Positions 52,701 to 64,000 of a stretch of 64,000 bases of DNA are shown here, piece by piece. How positions within the stretch are numbered: the first letter of the stretch is position 1; each line of letters begins with the position of its first letter. The translations under genes were made by a program, and so were the position numbers. Below the pieces are notes generated by a model, which was not told where the DNA came from, ran no database searches, and saw only the letters and a list, made by a program, of their open reading frames with translations. Origin of the DNA: Paraescarpia echinospica (taxonomy: Eukaryota > Annelida > Polychaeta > Sabellida > Siboglinidae); the NCBI GenBank assembly GCA_020002185.1, contig CM034537.1, positions 8,409,047 to 8,473,046 on the forward strand. Reading direction: 5' to 3'.

Positions 52701-55700
52701 CTCACATCAGTTACTTCTTTCTATTTGCATCACTACTTATTTCTACTTGCATCAATTACTTGTTTCTACTTGCATCAGGTACTTGTTTCTACTCACATCA
52801 GGAATCTAATGATACTACGTCATACACAGTGTTACTGTAGCAGTAAACACCATTGAAGCAAAATTCTGAACTTGGGTAAATTCCAGAAGTAAACACTTAT
52901 GAAATTCTTTTATTTGAAGCTATTGCCAAGTTCAGCGAAGCAATAATGGACTACGCAGCAAACCTTGAAACAGCTCCAGACCCATCCGTGCGCAAAGAGG
53001 TTTATTCTCAAGAAATGGACGCAGCGTACGATATTCTCTTCACACTTTGGCTGCAGTCAAAGGAGGTGAAGGTAAGCTGTGGCTACAAGGTGAAGGTAAG
53101 CTGTGGCTACAAGGTGAAGGTAAGCTGTGGCTACAAGGTGAAGGTAAGCTGTGGCTACAGCCCCAAGAAAATCAGCATGAAAAGCTAAGTTGATTTTCTC
53201 AAATAATTTGATGTTATAATTTTGATAGTTGTTGAACATATACAATTATTGCTGAAAGTTTAATTATTTAATGTCACACCGTTAATGATTTGTTCTTTTG
53301 GCAGTACGATGCTAACCATAAGTTGTTGATTTTATTATATGAATAACAGTAGTGTTATTATATGAAAATGAGTTATGTTGCAGTTGAAGCTGATCGTTGT
53401 GGAGGCTCTAGGTCGCATGTCTTACATCATGAGTCGGACTAAGTTGGACGAACAGTTTCCTCGTCTGCTTCCAGCCATCCTCGGCCTCTACCGCAAGAAC
53501 CTAGAACCCTACAATATCACCCTGGTGAGATACGCTTTACCTTAGTGTCACTTCTCCTGCGGTGTTGTTTTCCCCTTTCATCATTTGTAACTGCTGCAGT
53601 GTTTAGTTCTTACTTTTTTGTAACTTCTGCAGTGTTGAGTTCTCCTTACATTTCCTTCCTTGTCTTGTAACACCTGAAGTATATATTGTATTGAATGTAT
53701 TGCTATCAGTGTGAATGCACCCACTATGTATGTTCCGTCAGTGTCATTGTGTGTGCATGTTGTATGTACTGTTCACATTCCATCAGCAATCCTCCATGCA
53801 TTTGCAAATTAAAATTAAAATCTCTACTTGTTGCATAGCTTAAATGTACGTCATCACACATTATTCACATGACTTAAGATGCAACAATAGCAGCATGCAG
53901 TGCACTCAGTTATTGACAAAGCAATGCTTGTGTCAACAGGGACTTTCTCTGCTACTTGACGCCATGGTGCAAAATGGCAGCTCAGTTGTTGGTGTGCAGC
54001 TAGACAACCTTCTGTCTGTCCTCTTTCCACTGGTAAGTCAAACAACACCTAGACAACTTACTGTCTGTCCTCTTTCCACTGGTAAGTCAAACAACACCTA
54101 GACAACCTACTGTCTGTCCTCTTTCCACTGGTAAGTCAAACAACACCTAGACAACCTACTGTCTGTCCTCTTTCCACTGGTAAGTCAAACAACACCTAGA
54201 CAACCTACTGTCTGTTCTCTTTCCACTGGTAAGTCAAACAACACCTAGACAACCTATGTCTGTCCTCTTTCCACTGGTAAGTCAAACAACACCTAGACAA
54301 CCTACTGACAGTGCCCTTTCCACTGGTACGTCAAACAACACCTAGACAACCTACTGACCGTACTCTTCCCGCTGGTAAGTCAAACAACACCTAGACAACC
54401 TACTGACAGTGCCCTTTCCACTGGTAAGTCAAACAACACCTAGACAACCTGCTGACAGTGCCCTTTCCACTGGTAAGTCAAACAACACCTAGACAACCTA
54501 CTGACAGTGCCCTTTCCACTGGTAAGTCAAACAACACCTAGACAACCTGCTGACAGTGCTCTTTCCACTGGTAACTCAAACAACACCTAGACAACCTGCT
54601 GACAGTGCTCTTTCCACTGGTAAGTCAAACAACACCTAGACAACCTGCTGACAGTGCTCTTTCCACTGGTAAGTCAAACAACTAGACAACCTGCTGACAG
54701 TGCTCTTTCCACTGGTAAGTCAAACAACACCTAGACAACCTGCTGTCTGTGCACATTGTGTGCATGCAAGCAGTTATATACACACTGTATATAGGAACAT
54801 TTATTGATAGGATTATTACTGATGAATACAGCAGACAAAAAAAGGGGTTTTGAAGGATACCATAATCAATACAAGTTTGACATGTTAAACAAGAATATGA
54901 TGAATAACTATCATTTCCAGAGACAACAGAAGGTAGTGTTAGTTTTTCAACAAATTGATGTTTCTGTTTATTCACAATATATTTTATTGATGCTGTCTTG
55001 TTTATTTTTTGACTTGCCAGATTTGTCAGCCCGTGGACTACAGTGTGCCAATGACAGTGAAGAACCACAATGAAGTGCTGCGTTGTTTCGCCATCCTTGG
55101 TGAGCAAACATTCAACACTTCTAGTTGCTTGTTGTGAAGTTAGGGTAGGAAGAGTTTATTAAGAGCCTAGTACACAAGTCGACGGCAACGGCTAAACCTC
55201 GACGGCAAAGTGGAAAACTGCGAGCAGAGCCTAGTACACATAGCCGGGTAATCTTCAATGGTATATGCAAATTGGTCACATGAGCAGTTTGTCAGCATTA
55301 TAAAAGATGGCATTGAATGAAAGAAGAAAACAGCATAGCACAGTTTATTTGTATTGTTTCAAACATGAACTGACGGGTGCTTCAACAAAAATCAAGTCAA
55401 GGCAGTTGTGTTTGTACACACTATATTTATACTGACATCAAAACTTTTGTTGCATTATGTCTATTAATTATCACTTATCAGTCATGTCCAGCTTGAATCC
55501 TATCACTACGACCTGCCAAACAGCCAACTTCTTCTTGGAGTTTTTATAAATGGGATGGGATGGAGTGTAATTATAGTGACACTCGCCGCAAATTCATTAT
55601 CCTTTACCATTTTAACTTGCACCCATGTAACTATGTATTGCTCACTTATTTTTTTATGCCTTATAATAATATGTTCCTCCTGCAAAGAATTGAATGTTGA

Positions 55701-58700
55701 GCTTCTAATTAAATATAATATTCACTGGATTCCTGAAAATCAAATTACGTAAATTTAAACAAAACTATAAACAATTGAATCTGCAATTTTATGTTGTGTT
55801 TACAGCGCTATATTGGAACATGTGCAATTTTACAACACAAAAACATCAGCACTGATTGGTCAGAGTAAATCTTGGTTTGGCAGTTTTTCGAAAATCTCTT
55901 GTTTCGATACTCGACAGTTTGTCTTTAGGCAGTTTTGTTGTCGAGCGGTTTGTCGTTGTATGTATACTAGGCTCTGTGTAATTCCAATTAGACCGGTTTT
56001 TATTTTGCCGCTTGCCATTGAGGCTTGTTGTTGCCAATGACATATATAGAATGGATATGGTAGATACTAAACACATCTTTTGGATGTGTATTCTATTACT
56101 GAAATTGTTAGTTTTTGCTATATTATTAATGTGTCATGTGATTGTACTTTTGAGGCTCTAGAACTTAACTTTTTGAATTCAGTGACTACATCATTCAAAG
56201 TAATCTGTGTTTGTCTGCACAGCCTAAACATCTGGAGAAAGCATTCTGACAGATGATAGACTGTTGGTTGTGTTTGTTTGTACATTTGTTGCTCAACAGA
56301 CAATGGCTGTGTGTTTCAGTGGTGCCTTTCTCTGACCGTCTGGTCAACTTCCTGCTGCAGAAGTTGGAGCCAAACAATGACAAGACAAAGATGGCCGTCC
56401 TGGCGATCCTCAGACACCTCATCAACTCAACAGGTCCCTTTGTCTGAGCTGTCTACTTACTTGTTTATTTGTGTCATCCACAGAAACCTCATCAACTCGG
56501 CAGGTCACTTTGTCTGACCTGTCAACTTGCTTGTTTACTTGAATCATCCTCAGACACCTCATCAACCCAGCAGGTCACTTTGTCTGACCTATTACTTACT
56601 TGTTTACTTGTGTCACCACAGACACCTCATCAACTCAGCAGGGCACTTTGAACTACTTATTTGTGCCATTCTCAGATATGTCACCAACTCAACAGGTCAC
56701 TTTGTCTCACCTGCTAGTTACCCGTTTACTTGTGTCATCCACAGACACCTTATCAGCTCAGCAGGCCACTTTGTCTGACCTACTTACTGTCTACTTCCTT
56801 GTTAACTTGTGTCATCCTCAGACACCTCATCAACTCAGCAGTTCACTTCGTCTGACATGTCTACTTGTATATTTGTGTTATCCATAGATACCTCATCAAC
56901 TCAGCAGGTCAATTTGACCTACTTGTTTACTTGTGTCATTCTCAGACATGTCACCAACTCAACAGGTCACTTTGTGTGACCTGCTACTTGTTTATTTGTG
57001 TCATCCACAAACACCTCATCAGCTCATCAGGCCACTTTGTCTGACCTACTTACTCCTTTACTTAAGTCATCCTCAGACATCTCATCAACTCAGCAGGTCA
57101 CTTTGTCTGACCTACTTGTTTAATTGTGCCATCCTCAGGCACTTCATCAAATCAATAGGTCACTTTGTCTGACCTACTTACTTGTTTGACTTGTGTCATC
57201 CACAGACACTTCATCAACTCCGCAGGTCACTTTGTCTGACATGTCTACTTACTTGTATCATCCACAGAAAACTCATCAACTCAACAGGTCACAGGACTAC
57301 TTCACACAAACCAAACTAATATATAGTTTGCCTTACTACAGAGGATCCTTCTCTCCTTCAATTGCTAGCGGTAGACTTGATTATTGCAATTTCCTGGGTG
57401 GTAGAGGGTGGGGTACGCATGCGCCGCAGACATGAAGCCTTGCTGGGGAGTCCGTGGATTTTTGGAGCTCCCCAGAGATTTTATAAAAAAAACTAAAAAA
57501 TGGTGCGTTCTGAGGGATGTTTTAACCTATAATCTTGAATATAGAGGGGAAGGTAAACATGTTTATTACACTACTTGTAAATGTAGTAATCATGACAATA
57601 GTCAGTAATCATGATTGCTTCATCATGTTGAGGTGTGGTTTCCACTTGACCACTAGTACTCTGACTGAAGTTAAGACGACTAAATGATGTTGCTGCAAAT
57701 CATAGATTTTGTGGATTATAAGTGACTTTGTGGTGTCATTTCGTGCTGCTCGCCAAATATATAAAATTGGCACACAAAATAGCTACGAGGCGGCATGTAG
57801 ACATTTTTTTTGCATATTTGAGGTGAGGCGGCATAGAATAAAGGTGAGGCAGCATAGAATAAAGGTGAGGCAGCATAGCATAAAGGTGAGGCAGCATAGA
57901 ATAAAGGTGAGGCAGCATAGAATAAAGGTTAGGCAGCATAGAATAAAGGTGAGGCAGCATAAAATAAAGGTGAGGCAGCATAGAATAAAGGTTAGGCAGC
58001 ATAGAATAAAGGTGAGGCAGCATAAAATAAAGGTGAGGCAGCCCTCCATGCTCGTCATAATAATAATGAGACATACCAGGGGAAACACTGTAATGTAATG
58101 CAAAGCTTCAAAGTGTTCCAATTGTTTGGCAGGACTAGTTACACAATCTCCTCATTTTTCTCCCTCTAAGCCTCTTCTAAAGTCTCCGCACTGGCTTCCT
58201 CTCCAATGTTGTAATGTTTTCTAAACTTATACTGTTATCTGTCAGGCACTTTCGTCTAAGCAACTAGCATATTTAAGCTCACTGTTTCCAGTAAGAATAG
58301 AAGCTATATTAATTTAGTTGTCATCTCCAGAGTTGAAAGAAACATTGGCACTATGGCTTTCTCGGATGCCACACTTTGAAGTTCACTCCATGTCAGTGTT
58401 AAGTCAACATGAAACAGTTTAAATGTTCCTGTCCTGTGAATATTAATCTTAGCCCTGCTTACCTGCTGTAGCTCCCTAACACATTCATTCAGATGTAGAC
58501 AACTTTAACATTGAATGTCAATTTTCAAGTTTGTTTATCCCTTTTGTGTGTCTGAGCTCCAGCATATGAAGATGCAGGATTATTATTCCCAACACAACAA
58601 CTCGTCATGTCCTGTCTGTGACCTGTCTCTTGTCCTGTTGTAGGCTCTCATATAGAAGACAAACATGCCCTCATCATGTCCTGTCTGTGACCTGTCTCTT

Positions 58701-61700
58701 GTCCTGTTGTAGACTCATATAGAAGACAAACATGCCCTCATCATGTCCTGTCTGTGACCTGTCTCTTGTCCTGTTGTAGGCTCTCATATAGAAGACAAAC
58801 ATGCCCTCGTCATGTCCTGTCTGTGACCTGTCTCTTGTCCTGTTGTAGGCTCTCATATAGAAGACAAACATGCCCTCGTCATGTCCTGTCTGTGACCTGT
58901 CTCTTGTCCTGTTGTAGGCTCTCATATAGAAGACAAACATGCCCTCGTCATGTCCTGTCTGTGACCTGTCTCTTGTCCTGTTGTAGGCTCTCATATAGAA
59001 GACAAACAGGCCCTCGTCATGTCCTGTCTGTGACCTGTCTCTTGTCCTGTTGTAGGCTCTCATATAGAAGACAAACATGCCCTCGTCATGTCCTGTCTGT
59101 GACTTGTCTCTTGTCCTGTTGTAGGCTCTCATATAGAAGACAAACATGCCCTCGTCATGTCCTGTCTGTGACCTGTCTCTTGTCCTGTTGTAGGCTCTCA
59201 TATAGAAGACAAACATGCCCTCGTCATGTCCTCTCTGTGACCTGTCTCTTGTCCTGTTGTAGGCTCTCATATAGAAGACAAACATGCCCTCGTCATGTCC
59301 TGTCTGTGACCTGTCTCTTGTCCTGTTGTAGGCGCTCATATAGAAGACAAACATGCCCTCGTCATGTCCTGTCTGTGACCTGTCTCTTGTCCTGTTGTAG
59401 GCTCTCATATAGAAGACAAACATGCCCTCATCATATCCTGTCTGTGACCTGTCCCTTGTCCTGTTGTAGGCTCTCATATAGAAGACAAACATGCCCTCGT
59501 CATGTCCTGTCTGTGTGACCTGTCTCTTGTCCTGTTGTAGGCTCTCATATAGAAGACAAACATGCCCTCGTCATGTCCTGTCTGTGTGACCTGTCTCTTG
59601 TCCTGTTGTAGGCTCTCATATAGAAGACAAACATGCCCTCGTAATGTCCTGTCTGTGACCTGTCACTTGTCCTGTTGTAGGCTCTCATATAGAAGACAAA
59701 CATGCCCTCGTCATGTCCTGTCTGTGATCTGTCTCTTGTCCTGTTGTAGGCTCTCATATAGAAAACAAACATGCCCTCGTCATGTCCTGTCTGTGACCTG
59801 TCTCTTGTCATGTTGTAGGCTCTCATATAGAAGATAAACATGCCCTCAACATGTCCTGTCTGTGACCTGTCTCTTGTCCTGTTGTAGGCCCTCATATAGA
59901 GGACAAACAGGCCCACATCATGTCCTGTCTGTGACCTGTCTCCTGTCCTGTTGTAGGCCCACATATAGAGGACAAACAGGCCCTCATCATGTCCTGTCTG
60001 TGACCTGTCTCCTGTCCTGTTGTAGGCCCTCATATAGAGGACAAACAGGCCCTCATCATGTCTGGCCTGAAAGCTTTGCTTCCTGAAACCAGTAACAAGG
60101 TCGGTTGGCTCTCTCTCATTTCACTTGTTTGTATCTATTTTTAAAATAAAATTGTCTTTGAATCCCTTTCAGACATTTCCCAGTTGTACACTTTTTAAAT
60201 TTCGATTTATAGTAGATTTCATGATAGGTGTGTTTAAAAACTGTCAGGTGACATCTGAAGTGTGGAGCCTATCAGTTAATATAATAAATGATTGTTCTAT
60301 TACTGATGTTGCAGTATATTCTTTACACAATGATGAACAGTTAATACTGCGTGACTATGTATTAGACTTCTTCCTTACTCACAGGTGAAGAAGGTTCTTG
60401 CACAAACAGTGATTGCGATGGCTCATCACAGCTACCTGGAAATGGAGGGCGGGCATCTCTTCATCGAGTTCATAGTGCGCCAGTGTGCCCTTCCATCTGA
60501 CCCACAGGTGGGGCATCTAAGGCACTAATTACCAACACAGAGTTCATAGTGCATCAGTGCGCCCTTCCATCAGACCCACAGGTGGGGTTTCTAAGGCACT
60601 AATTACCAACACAGAGTTCATAGTGCATCAGTGTGCCCTGCCATCTGACCCACAGGTGGGGCGTCTAAGGCACTAATTGCCAACAGAGTTCATAGTGCAT
60701 CAGTGTGCCCTTCCATCTGACCCACAGGTGGGGGGTGTAAGGCACTAATTACCAACACAGAGTTCATAGTGCAACAGTGTGCCCTTCCATCTGACCCACA
60801 GGTGGGGCGTCTAAAGCACTAATTACCAACACAGAGTTCATAGTGCATCAGTGTGCCCTGCCATCTGACCCACAGGTGGGGCGTCTAAGGCACTAATTAC
60901 CAACAGAGTTCATAGTGCATCAGTGTGCTCTTCCATCTGACCCACAGGTGGGGGGTGTAAAGCACTCATTACCAACACAGAGTTCATAGTGCATCAGTGT
61001 GCCCTTCCATCTGACCCACAAGCACTCATTACCAACACAGAGTTCGTAGTGCATACGTTTGCCCTTCCATCTGACCCACAGGTTGGGGGTGTAAAGCACT
61101 CGTTACCAACACAAGAGTTCATAGTGTGTCAGTGCACCCTTCCATCTGACACACAGGTGGGGTTTCTAAGGCACTTATTACAAACACAGAGTTCATAGTG
61201 TGTCAGTGTGCCCTTCCATCTGACCCACAGGTGGGGGGTGTAAAGCACTCATTACCAACAAAGAGTTCATAGTGTGTCAGTGTGCCCTTCCATCTGACCC
61301 ACAGGTGGGGGGTGTAAAGCACTCATTACCAACTCAGAGTTCATAGTGCATCAGTGCGCCCTTCCATCTGACCCACAGGTGGGGCGTCTAAGGCACTCAT
61401 TACAAACACACAGAATTCATACTCGTCGCCGACACTGGAGTAGCTTATTCCTCCCATATATAGTAATCCCTCTCTTCAGCGGACACATCTGTATCCAAGC
61501 ATAAGTGTCCCGACATAGCAGGTGTCCACTCATCAGAGGGACAGGGATCTTAGACTTAGTGCCGGAGTTCAGACCAGTACAACCGACACATGGTAAAGAT
61601 GTGACAATATGTCAACGCATTAACTGACAGGAATTAAGCAATATATATACATGTTCATTATCACTGTGATATATTAAAAAATAAACAGTTGGTCATGAAG

Positions 61701-63549
61701 TCATATCGTCCACCCGACTCCCTCTGTGTTGATGTGAGATTTTCCTCAACTGCGTACTGGTCACTCACTCACTGCCACTAGCCTACACAACGGTATCGGC
61801 GCGGCGTTGCAGTGGTAATTGCTGCGCGTATGGCAGCATTCAACCAAAAACGTTGAACAAAACATCTCCGTTACAACATTTTATAAATTGGTATTCTCGA
61901 ACGATTTAGATATTCTTTACCTAAAATACTTCGTAAGTAATTTGCAAGTTGACGATTTTGGCTGCCCCCTACCGACTAAAATAATAACCTGGAAATGATC
62001 AACGGAATATTTAAATCAGTTGCTACATGCAACGTGACCATTAATTAAATATTAAAAACGGTAATGGGTACAATCGTTAATTGTTTCACAACATTTTTGA
62101 TCCAATTTCGAAAGATTAATTAATGCACAAATTGTGTGTCACTTGATAATACATTCCACCGTTTCATATGTTGGCGACCAGTTCATCTTTTCCAGGCACT
62201 GGTAATATTTGCCGTTTGGCGTAGCGCAACATAATTTGATGAAGCTTCTTTATTATTTCACAACAGTTTAGGCTTAATGTTGGGCTGGCTACATTGGAAA
62301 CAATTGATGGAACCTTTTATACATCCTATTTGTGAATCTTAATTGCAATTTACAAGATGAAAAGCCAAAGCTCTGACTGGGGCTGGAGGCGCAAATGGGG
62401 AATCCATCATGGCATCACCTGTGGCAAACATGATTGATAACAGCATAAAATATTAATGATACCTTCCTCCACATTCACTCTGCCTAAAGTTTACAGAGCA
62501 TAATCAAAGGAACTCTAAGTAGTTTGGACAAACACAACGATTACAGCAAGGAAGACAAGCTTGTTGTTAGGGGTACACGTGTACTTGGTGTTACCATTGA
62601 CGCACACCGAGCTGTATGTCCGCCATTTCCTAAACAAATTCAGCAACAAATCTTCGAATTAATGAATACTGTCCGTCTTAGGAGGGACATACAACCAAAA
62701 TTTACATGGCAAAACGGTCCGTACATTGACAAACTGTCCCGACATAGGGGGTGTCCCCTCATCAGAGGGTCCGCTGAAGAGAGGGACTACTGTAGTCACA
62801 GTCTATGTATATATTACACTGTTCATACAACAGGTACCAGTGATACCTCACACACCTGTTCTTTATTTCATAATAAAATGTCAAGCATGCAGGTGGCGGT
62901 GTGGTCTGTGTTGCTAGGGACGACGACCCATTGACTCTGACTACGTGAGCAATGACGCGTTGAGGTCAATGTGTGATGACGTGCTTCTGTTATTGTCAAC
63001 CACCGTTGACAACATGCAGTGTGTAAGTATCACTGCTCTTTTCTTGCTTCATATTCTGCCGACACTTAACATGTTGGTAGCTATTTACCATGTCGCCGTA
63101 GGTCATGTGAACTCGCTAGGTGGCACTGATAAACCAGTATATGATGCTAACTCTACTGAAGACAACTGTCTGATAAGGTTGTGTCTGTATTCACTCAGTG
63201 TTTACAATGAGCGTACATGCCCCAGCTGCAGACTTGGTGGAATATAACCATTTTTATTCATATGAATTTGCATCAAACTCTAAATATCGTGACAAAGTGT
63301 GTGTTTTCTTGTGTACATGTATGTTTCAATGACAAGCTTGTAGCTGTCAAAGAACAGATTTCTGACAAATCACAGTACATTTTTTTGATGTGTTATTGTG
63401 CCAGGTGCTGTGGCCTTATCTGTTGGAGTGTGTCGTGCCCCAGTGCTACACTGGTGCCATGGCTACCGTGTGCCGCACCATTGCCCACATTGCAGGGAAG
63501 AAACGGCAAGAGAAGGCCCACGATTACCTCGTTGACTTCCAACATCAAA
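49707..63549 (+). CDS. MROH1: MROH1 (maestro HEAT-like repeat protein 1), partial
   Basis: Thirteen exons with conserved phases: 49705-49850, 50012-50143, 50812-50974, 52049-52147, 52920-53071, 53384-53524, 53940-54032, 55021-55099, 56320-56433, 60026-60099, 60385-60507, 62918-63022 and 63405-63549. The product starts MVHALIDAAYDKEPHVQE and shows the paired helices of HEAT repeats. Blocks typical of MROH1 include YDMVPFLKVVLGT, APDPSVRKEVY, LWLQSKEVK, MSYIMSR, NHNEVLRCFAIL, LRHLINST, VIAMAHHSYLE and VLWPYLLE. MROH1 is a large, mostly helical cytosolic protein of the Maestro family. Only about the N-terminal 500 residues are here. The exon at 49705 begins after an acceptor, so an upstream exon exists. 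The intron after 50143 uses a GC donor. Exon 62918 has a weak acceptor and its start is least sure. The last exon ends in phase 1, and the gene continues beyond the window. Confidence 0.9.
50971..51295 (+). repeat. Minisatellite copying the intron donor (about 36 bp)
   Basis: Starts at the exon end 'aatg|gtaggt'. Some eight copies of 'catggtaggtcatgtgatcc' plus 'cagcttgcagcagc' follow, most keeping ATG|GTAGGT. Confidence 0.9.
51480..52048 (+). repeat. Minisatellite copying the intron acceptor (28 bp)
   Basis: About twenty copies of 'tgtatgacatggtgctgttt' plus 'ggtttcag'. The last copy is the real acceptor (AG at 52047-52048) and the first codons of the exon (tgtatgacatggtgccg). Confidence 0.92.
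52141..52805 (+). repeat. Minisatellite copying the intron donor (23 bp)
   Basis: About 28 copies of 'catcaggtacttgtttctac' and variants begin at the real junction 'tcctcag|gtacttg' (exon end 52147). Long open frames here are repeat artefacts. Confidence 0.92.
53066..53165 (+). repeat. 24-bp tandem repeat copying the donor
   Basis: Four copies of 'gtgaaggtaagctgtggcta' plus 'caag'. The first contains the exon end GTGAAG|GTAAGC at 53071. The unit is a multiple of three with no stop, so use of a downstream copy would add eight residues per copy. Confidence 0.92.
54000..54765 (+). repeat. 49-bp minisatellite copying exon end and donor
   Basis: About fifteen copies. Each contains 'ctagacaacct', a 'ctctttccactg' exon end and the donor GTAAGTCAAAC. 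The real junction is at 54032/54033. Confidence 0.93.
55150..56040 (+). mobile_element. Decayed Harbinger element in an MROH1 intron
   Basis: Begins 'gagcctagtacacaagtcgacggcaa' and ends in degenerate 'ttgtcgttgtatgtatactaggctc' and 'gccattgaggcttgttgttgcc'. Internal fragments match the element at 3328-4332 ('atatttatactgacatc', 'ctattaattatcac'). Confidence 0.65.
56400..57300 (+). repeat. Minisatellite copying exon end and donor (about 65-75 bp)
   Basis: About thirteen copies of 'cctcagacacctcatcaactcagcaggtcactttgtctgacct' type, each repeating the exon end CTCAT-CAACTCA-ACAG|GT. The real junction is at 56433/56434. (No single quoted stretch is exact; copies vary.). Confidence 0.9.
57825..58045 (+). 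repeat. 21-bp minisatellite
   Basis: About ten copies of 'gtgaggcagcatagaataaa' plus 'g'. It is in the same intron but not at a splice junction. The unit is a multiple of three, which explains the long open frames on both strands. Confidence 0.93.
58575..60062 (+). repeat. 69-bp minisatellite copying the acceptor and exon start
   Basis: About 21 copies, each with 'gtcctgttgtag' (acceptor) and 'ctctcatatagaagacaaac' (exon start). The true exon begins at 60026. The unit is 23 codons, so frames stay open on both strands, but a TGA in the exon frame of each copy makes the upstream acceptors nonproductive. Confidence 0.93.
60455..61412 (+). repeat. Minisatellite copying exon end and donor (about 70 bp)
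   Basis: About thirteen copies of 'gagttcatagtgcatcagtg', 'tgcccttccatctgacccac' and 'aggtgggg', then 'ctaaggcactaattaccaac'. Each repeats the last about 35 bases of the exon and its donor. Real junction 60507/60508. Confidence 0.93.
61413..62917. other. MROH1 intron sequence with no recognised feature
   Basis: AT-rich. Phrases around 61440-61550 recur near 62740-62790 ('tgtcccgacata', 'cctcatcagaggg'), a partial duplication. No gene other than the exon that follows. Confidence 0.5.
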
Positions 63550-64000
63550 GTAGGCTGGTTGCGAGATCGCCTTTTGTCCTGTGTTACTCCAGGGTTGGTT
63601 TCATGAAGCATTTGTAGTTTTGTACATTAGAACCTTCATATGAAGGAACTATGGAATTGTTTATGTTTATGTGTGTCTTCTGCAATTGTTTGGAGTTGTG
63701 TAATCTACGTCATACCACCCTGTTCCTTGTATGAATGTATCATGAAACTGGCCCCAGTAGATTTGTTGAAAGATGCCATTGATTTGTTGCAGATGTTTCT
63801 GGTGGGGTACTTTCCAATAGTCTCTAATGAGTTGTTTTTATAAATTAGTGGTAGTTATACATCAGCAACGGTTGTTTCATAGAGGGCCAGATTGCAAAAA
63901 GGTAATCATTTATTGAGTACAGGCCTCGACAGTAACACTGGCCCACTGGCGTGGCTCCTTTTTTGAAGCTGTTGGGCCAGTTCGGGCCACCAGTTTTCAT
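63550..64000. other. MROH1 intron, no further exon recognised
   Basis: A donor 'gtaggc' follows the exon ending at 63549. I see no later MROH1 exon before the window ends. Confidence 0.5.

Noticed and set aside
52024..52856. Three overlapping frames of 130-240 residues rich in Tyr, Leu and Ser
   Set aside because: They translate the 23-bp donor-copying repeat; only the first 124 bases include true exon.
57340..57400. LINE fragment (SGRLDYCNFL)
   Set aside because: Resembles an L2 C-terminal block but is too short and isolated to call.
58674..60033. Long open frames on both strands (23-residue repeats)
   Set aside because: The 69-bp unit is a multiple of three without stops in several frames; it is an intronic minisatellite around a splice acceptor.
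62524..62934. 136-residue frame before the MROH1 exon
   Set aside because: No family similarity; it contains a repeated phrase also found near 61490 and overlaps the intron-exon junction.

Overview
This is a fragment of a repeat-rich, intron-containing animal genome. The features point to a marine invertebrate, probably a lophotrochozoan such as a mollusc, but nothing in the sequence fixes the species. Evidence for an animal: a conserved multi-exon MROH1 gene with GT-AG introns, L2/CR1-like LINEs, a Mag-type Ty3/gypsy element, hAT and Harbinger DNA transposons, and a Polinton/Maverick.

Layout. 0-10.8 kb is decayed repeat DNA: a hAT-like element (830-2024), a LINE scrap, a Harbinger element with a TTA target duplication (3328-4332), noncoding Polinton-like sequence (about 4.7-5.6 kb), and a large foldback palindrome split by an L2-like LINE (5.67-9.65 kb). 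10,854-24,494 is one Polinton/Maverick with 590-bp terminal inverted repeats and a perfect 6-bp target duplication, CACTCA. It carries a spliced zinc-finger/PolB-N-terminal-like gene, an RPA-like OB-fold gene, a small CxxC protein gene, a zinc-finger plus C-terminal-domain gene, an adenain-like protease remnant and the start of a packaging ATPase. No polymerase core, integrase or capsid gene is visible. A 1,000-N assembly gap and a 2.1-kb ACT/ACG repeat lie where some of them could have been. Just outside the right end (24.75-25.57 kb) is a second, decayed relic with an RPA-like start and a NADAR domain.

27,965-32,480 is a young, nearly intact Ty3/gypsy element on the minus strand (gag, pol, short LTRs, AGATG duplication) with one in-frame stop. 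32.5-37.3 kb holds LINE debris and a small gene (34,367-34,855) with faint Bcl-2-like features. A possible first exon of MROH1 lies at 37,424.

37.5-49.7 kb would be its first intron. It holds LINE scraps, a 49-bp tRNA-like tandem array invaded by a TTAA-flanked element, and a decayed transposon-type gene split by a hAT element with a perfect 8-bp duplication. 49.7-64 kb is the body of MROH1 (13 exons seen, open at the right edge). Its most striking property is that minisatellites in six introns begin exactly at exon-intron junctions and multiply the splice donor or acceptor together with adjoining exon sequence. This is the observation most worth following up.
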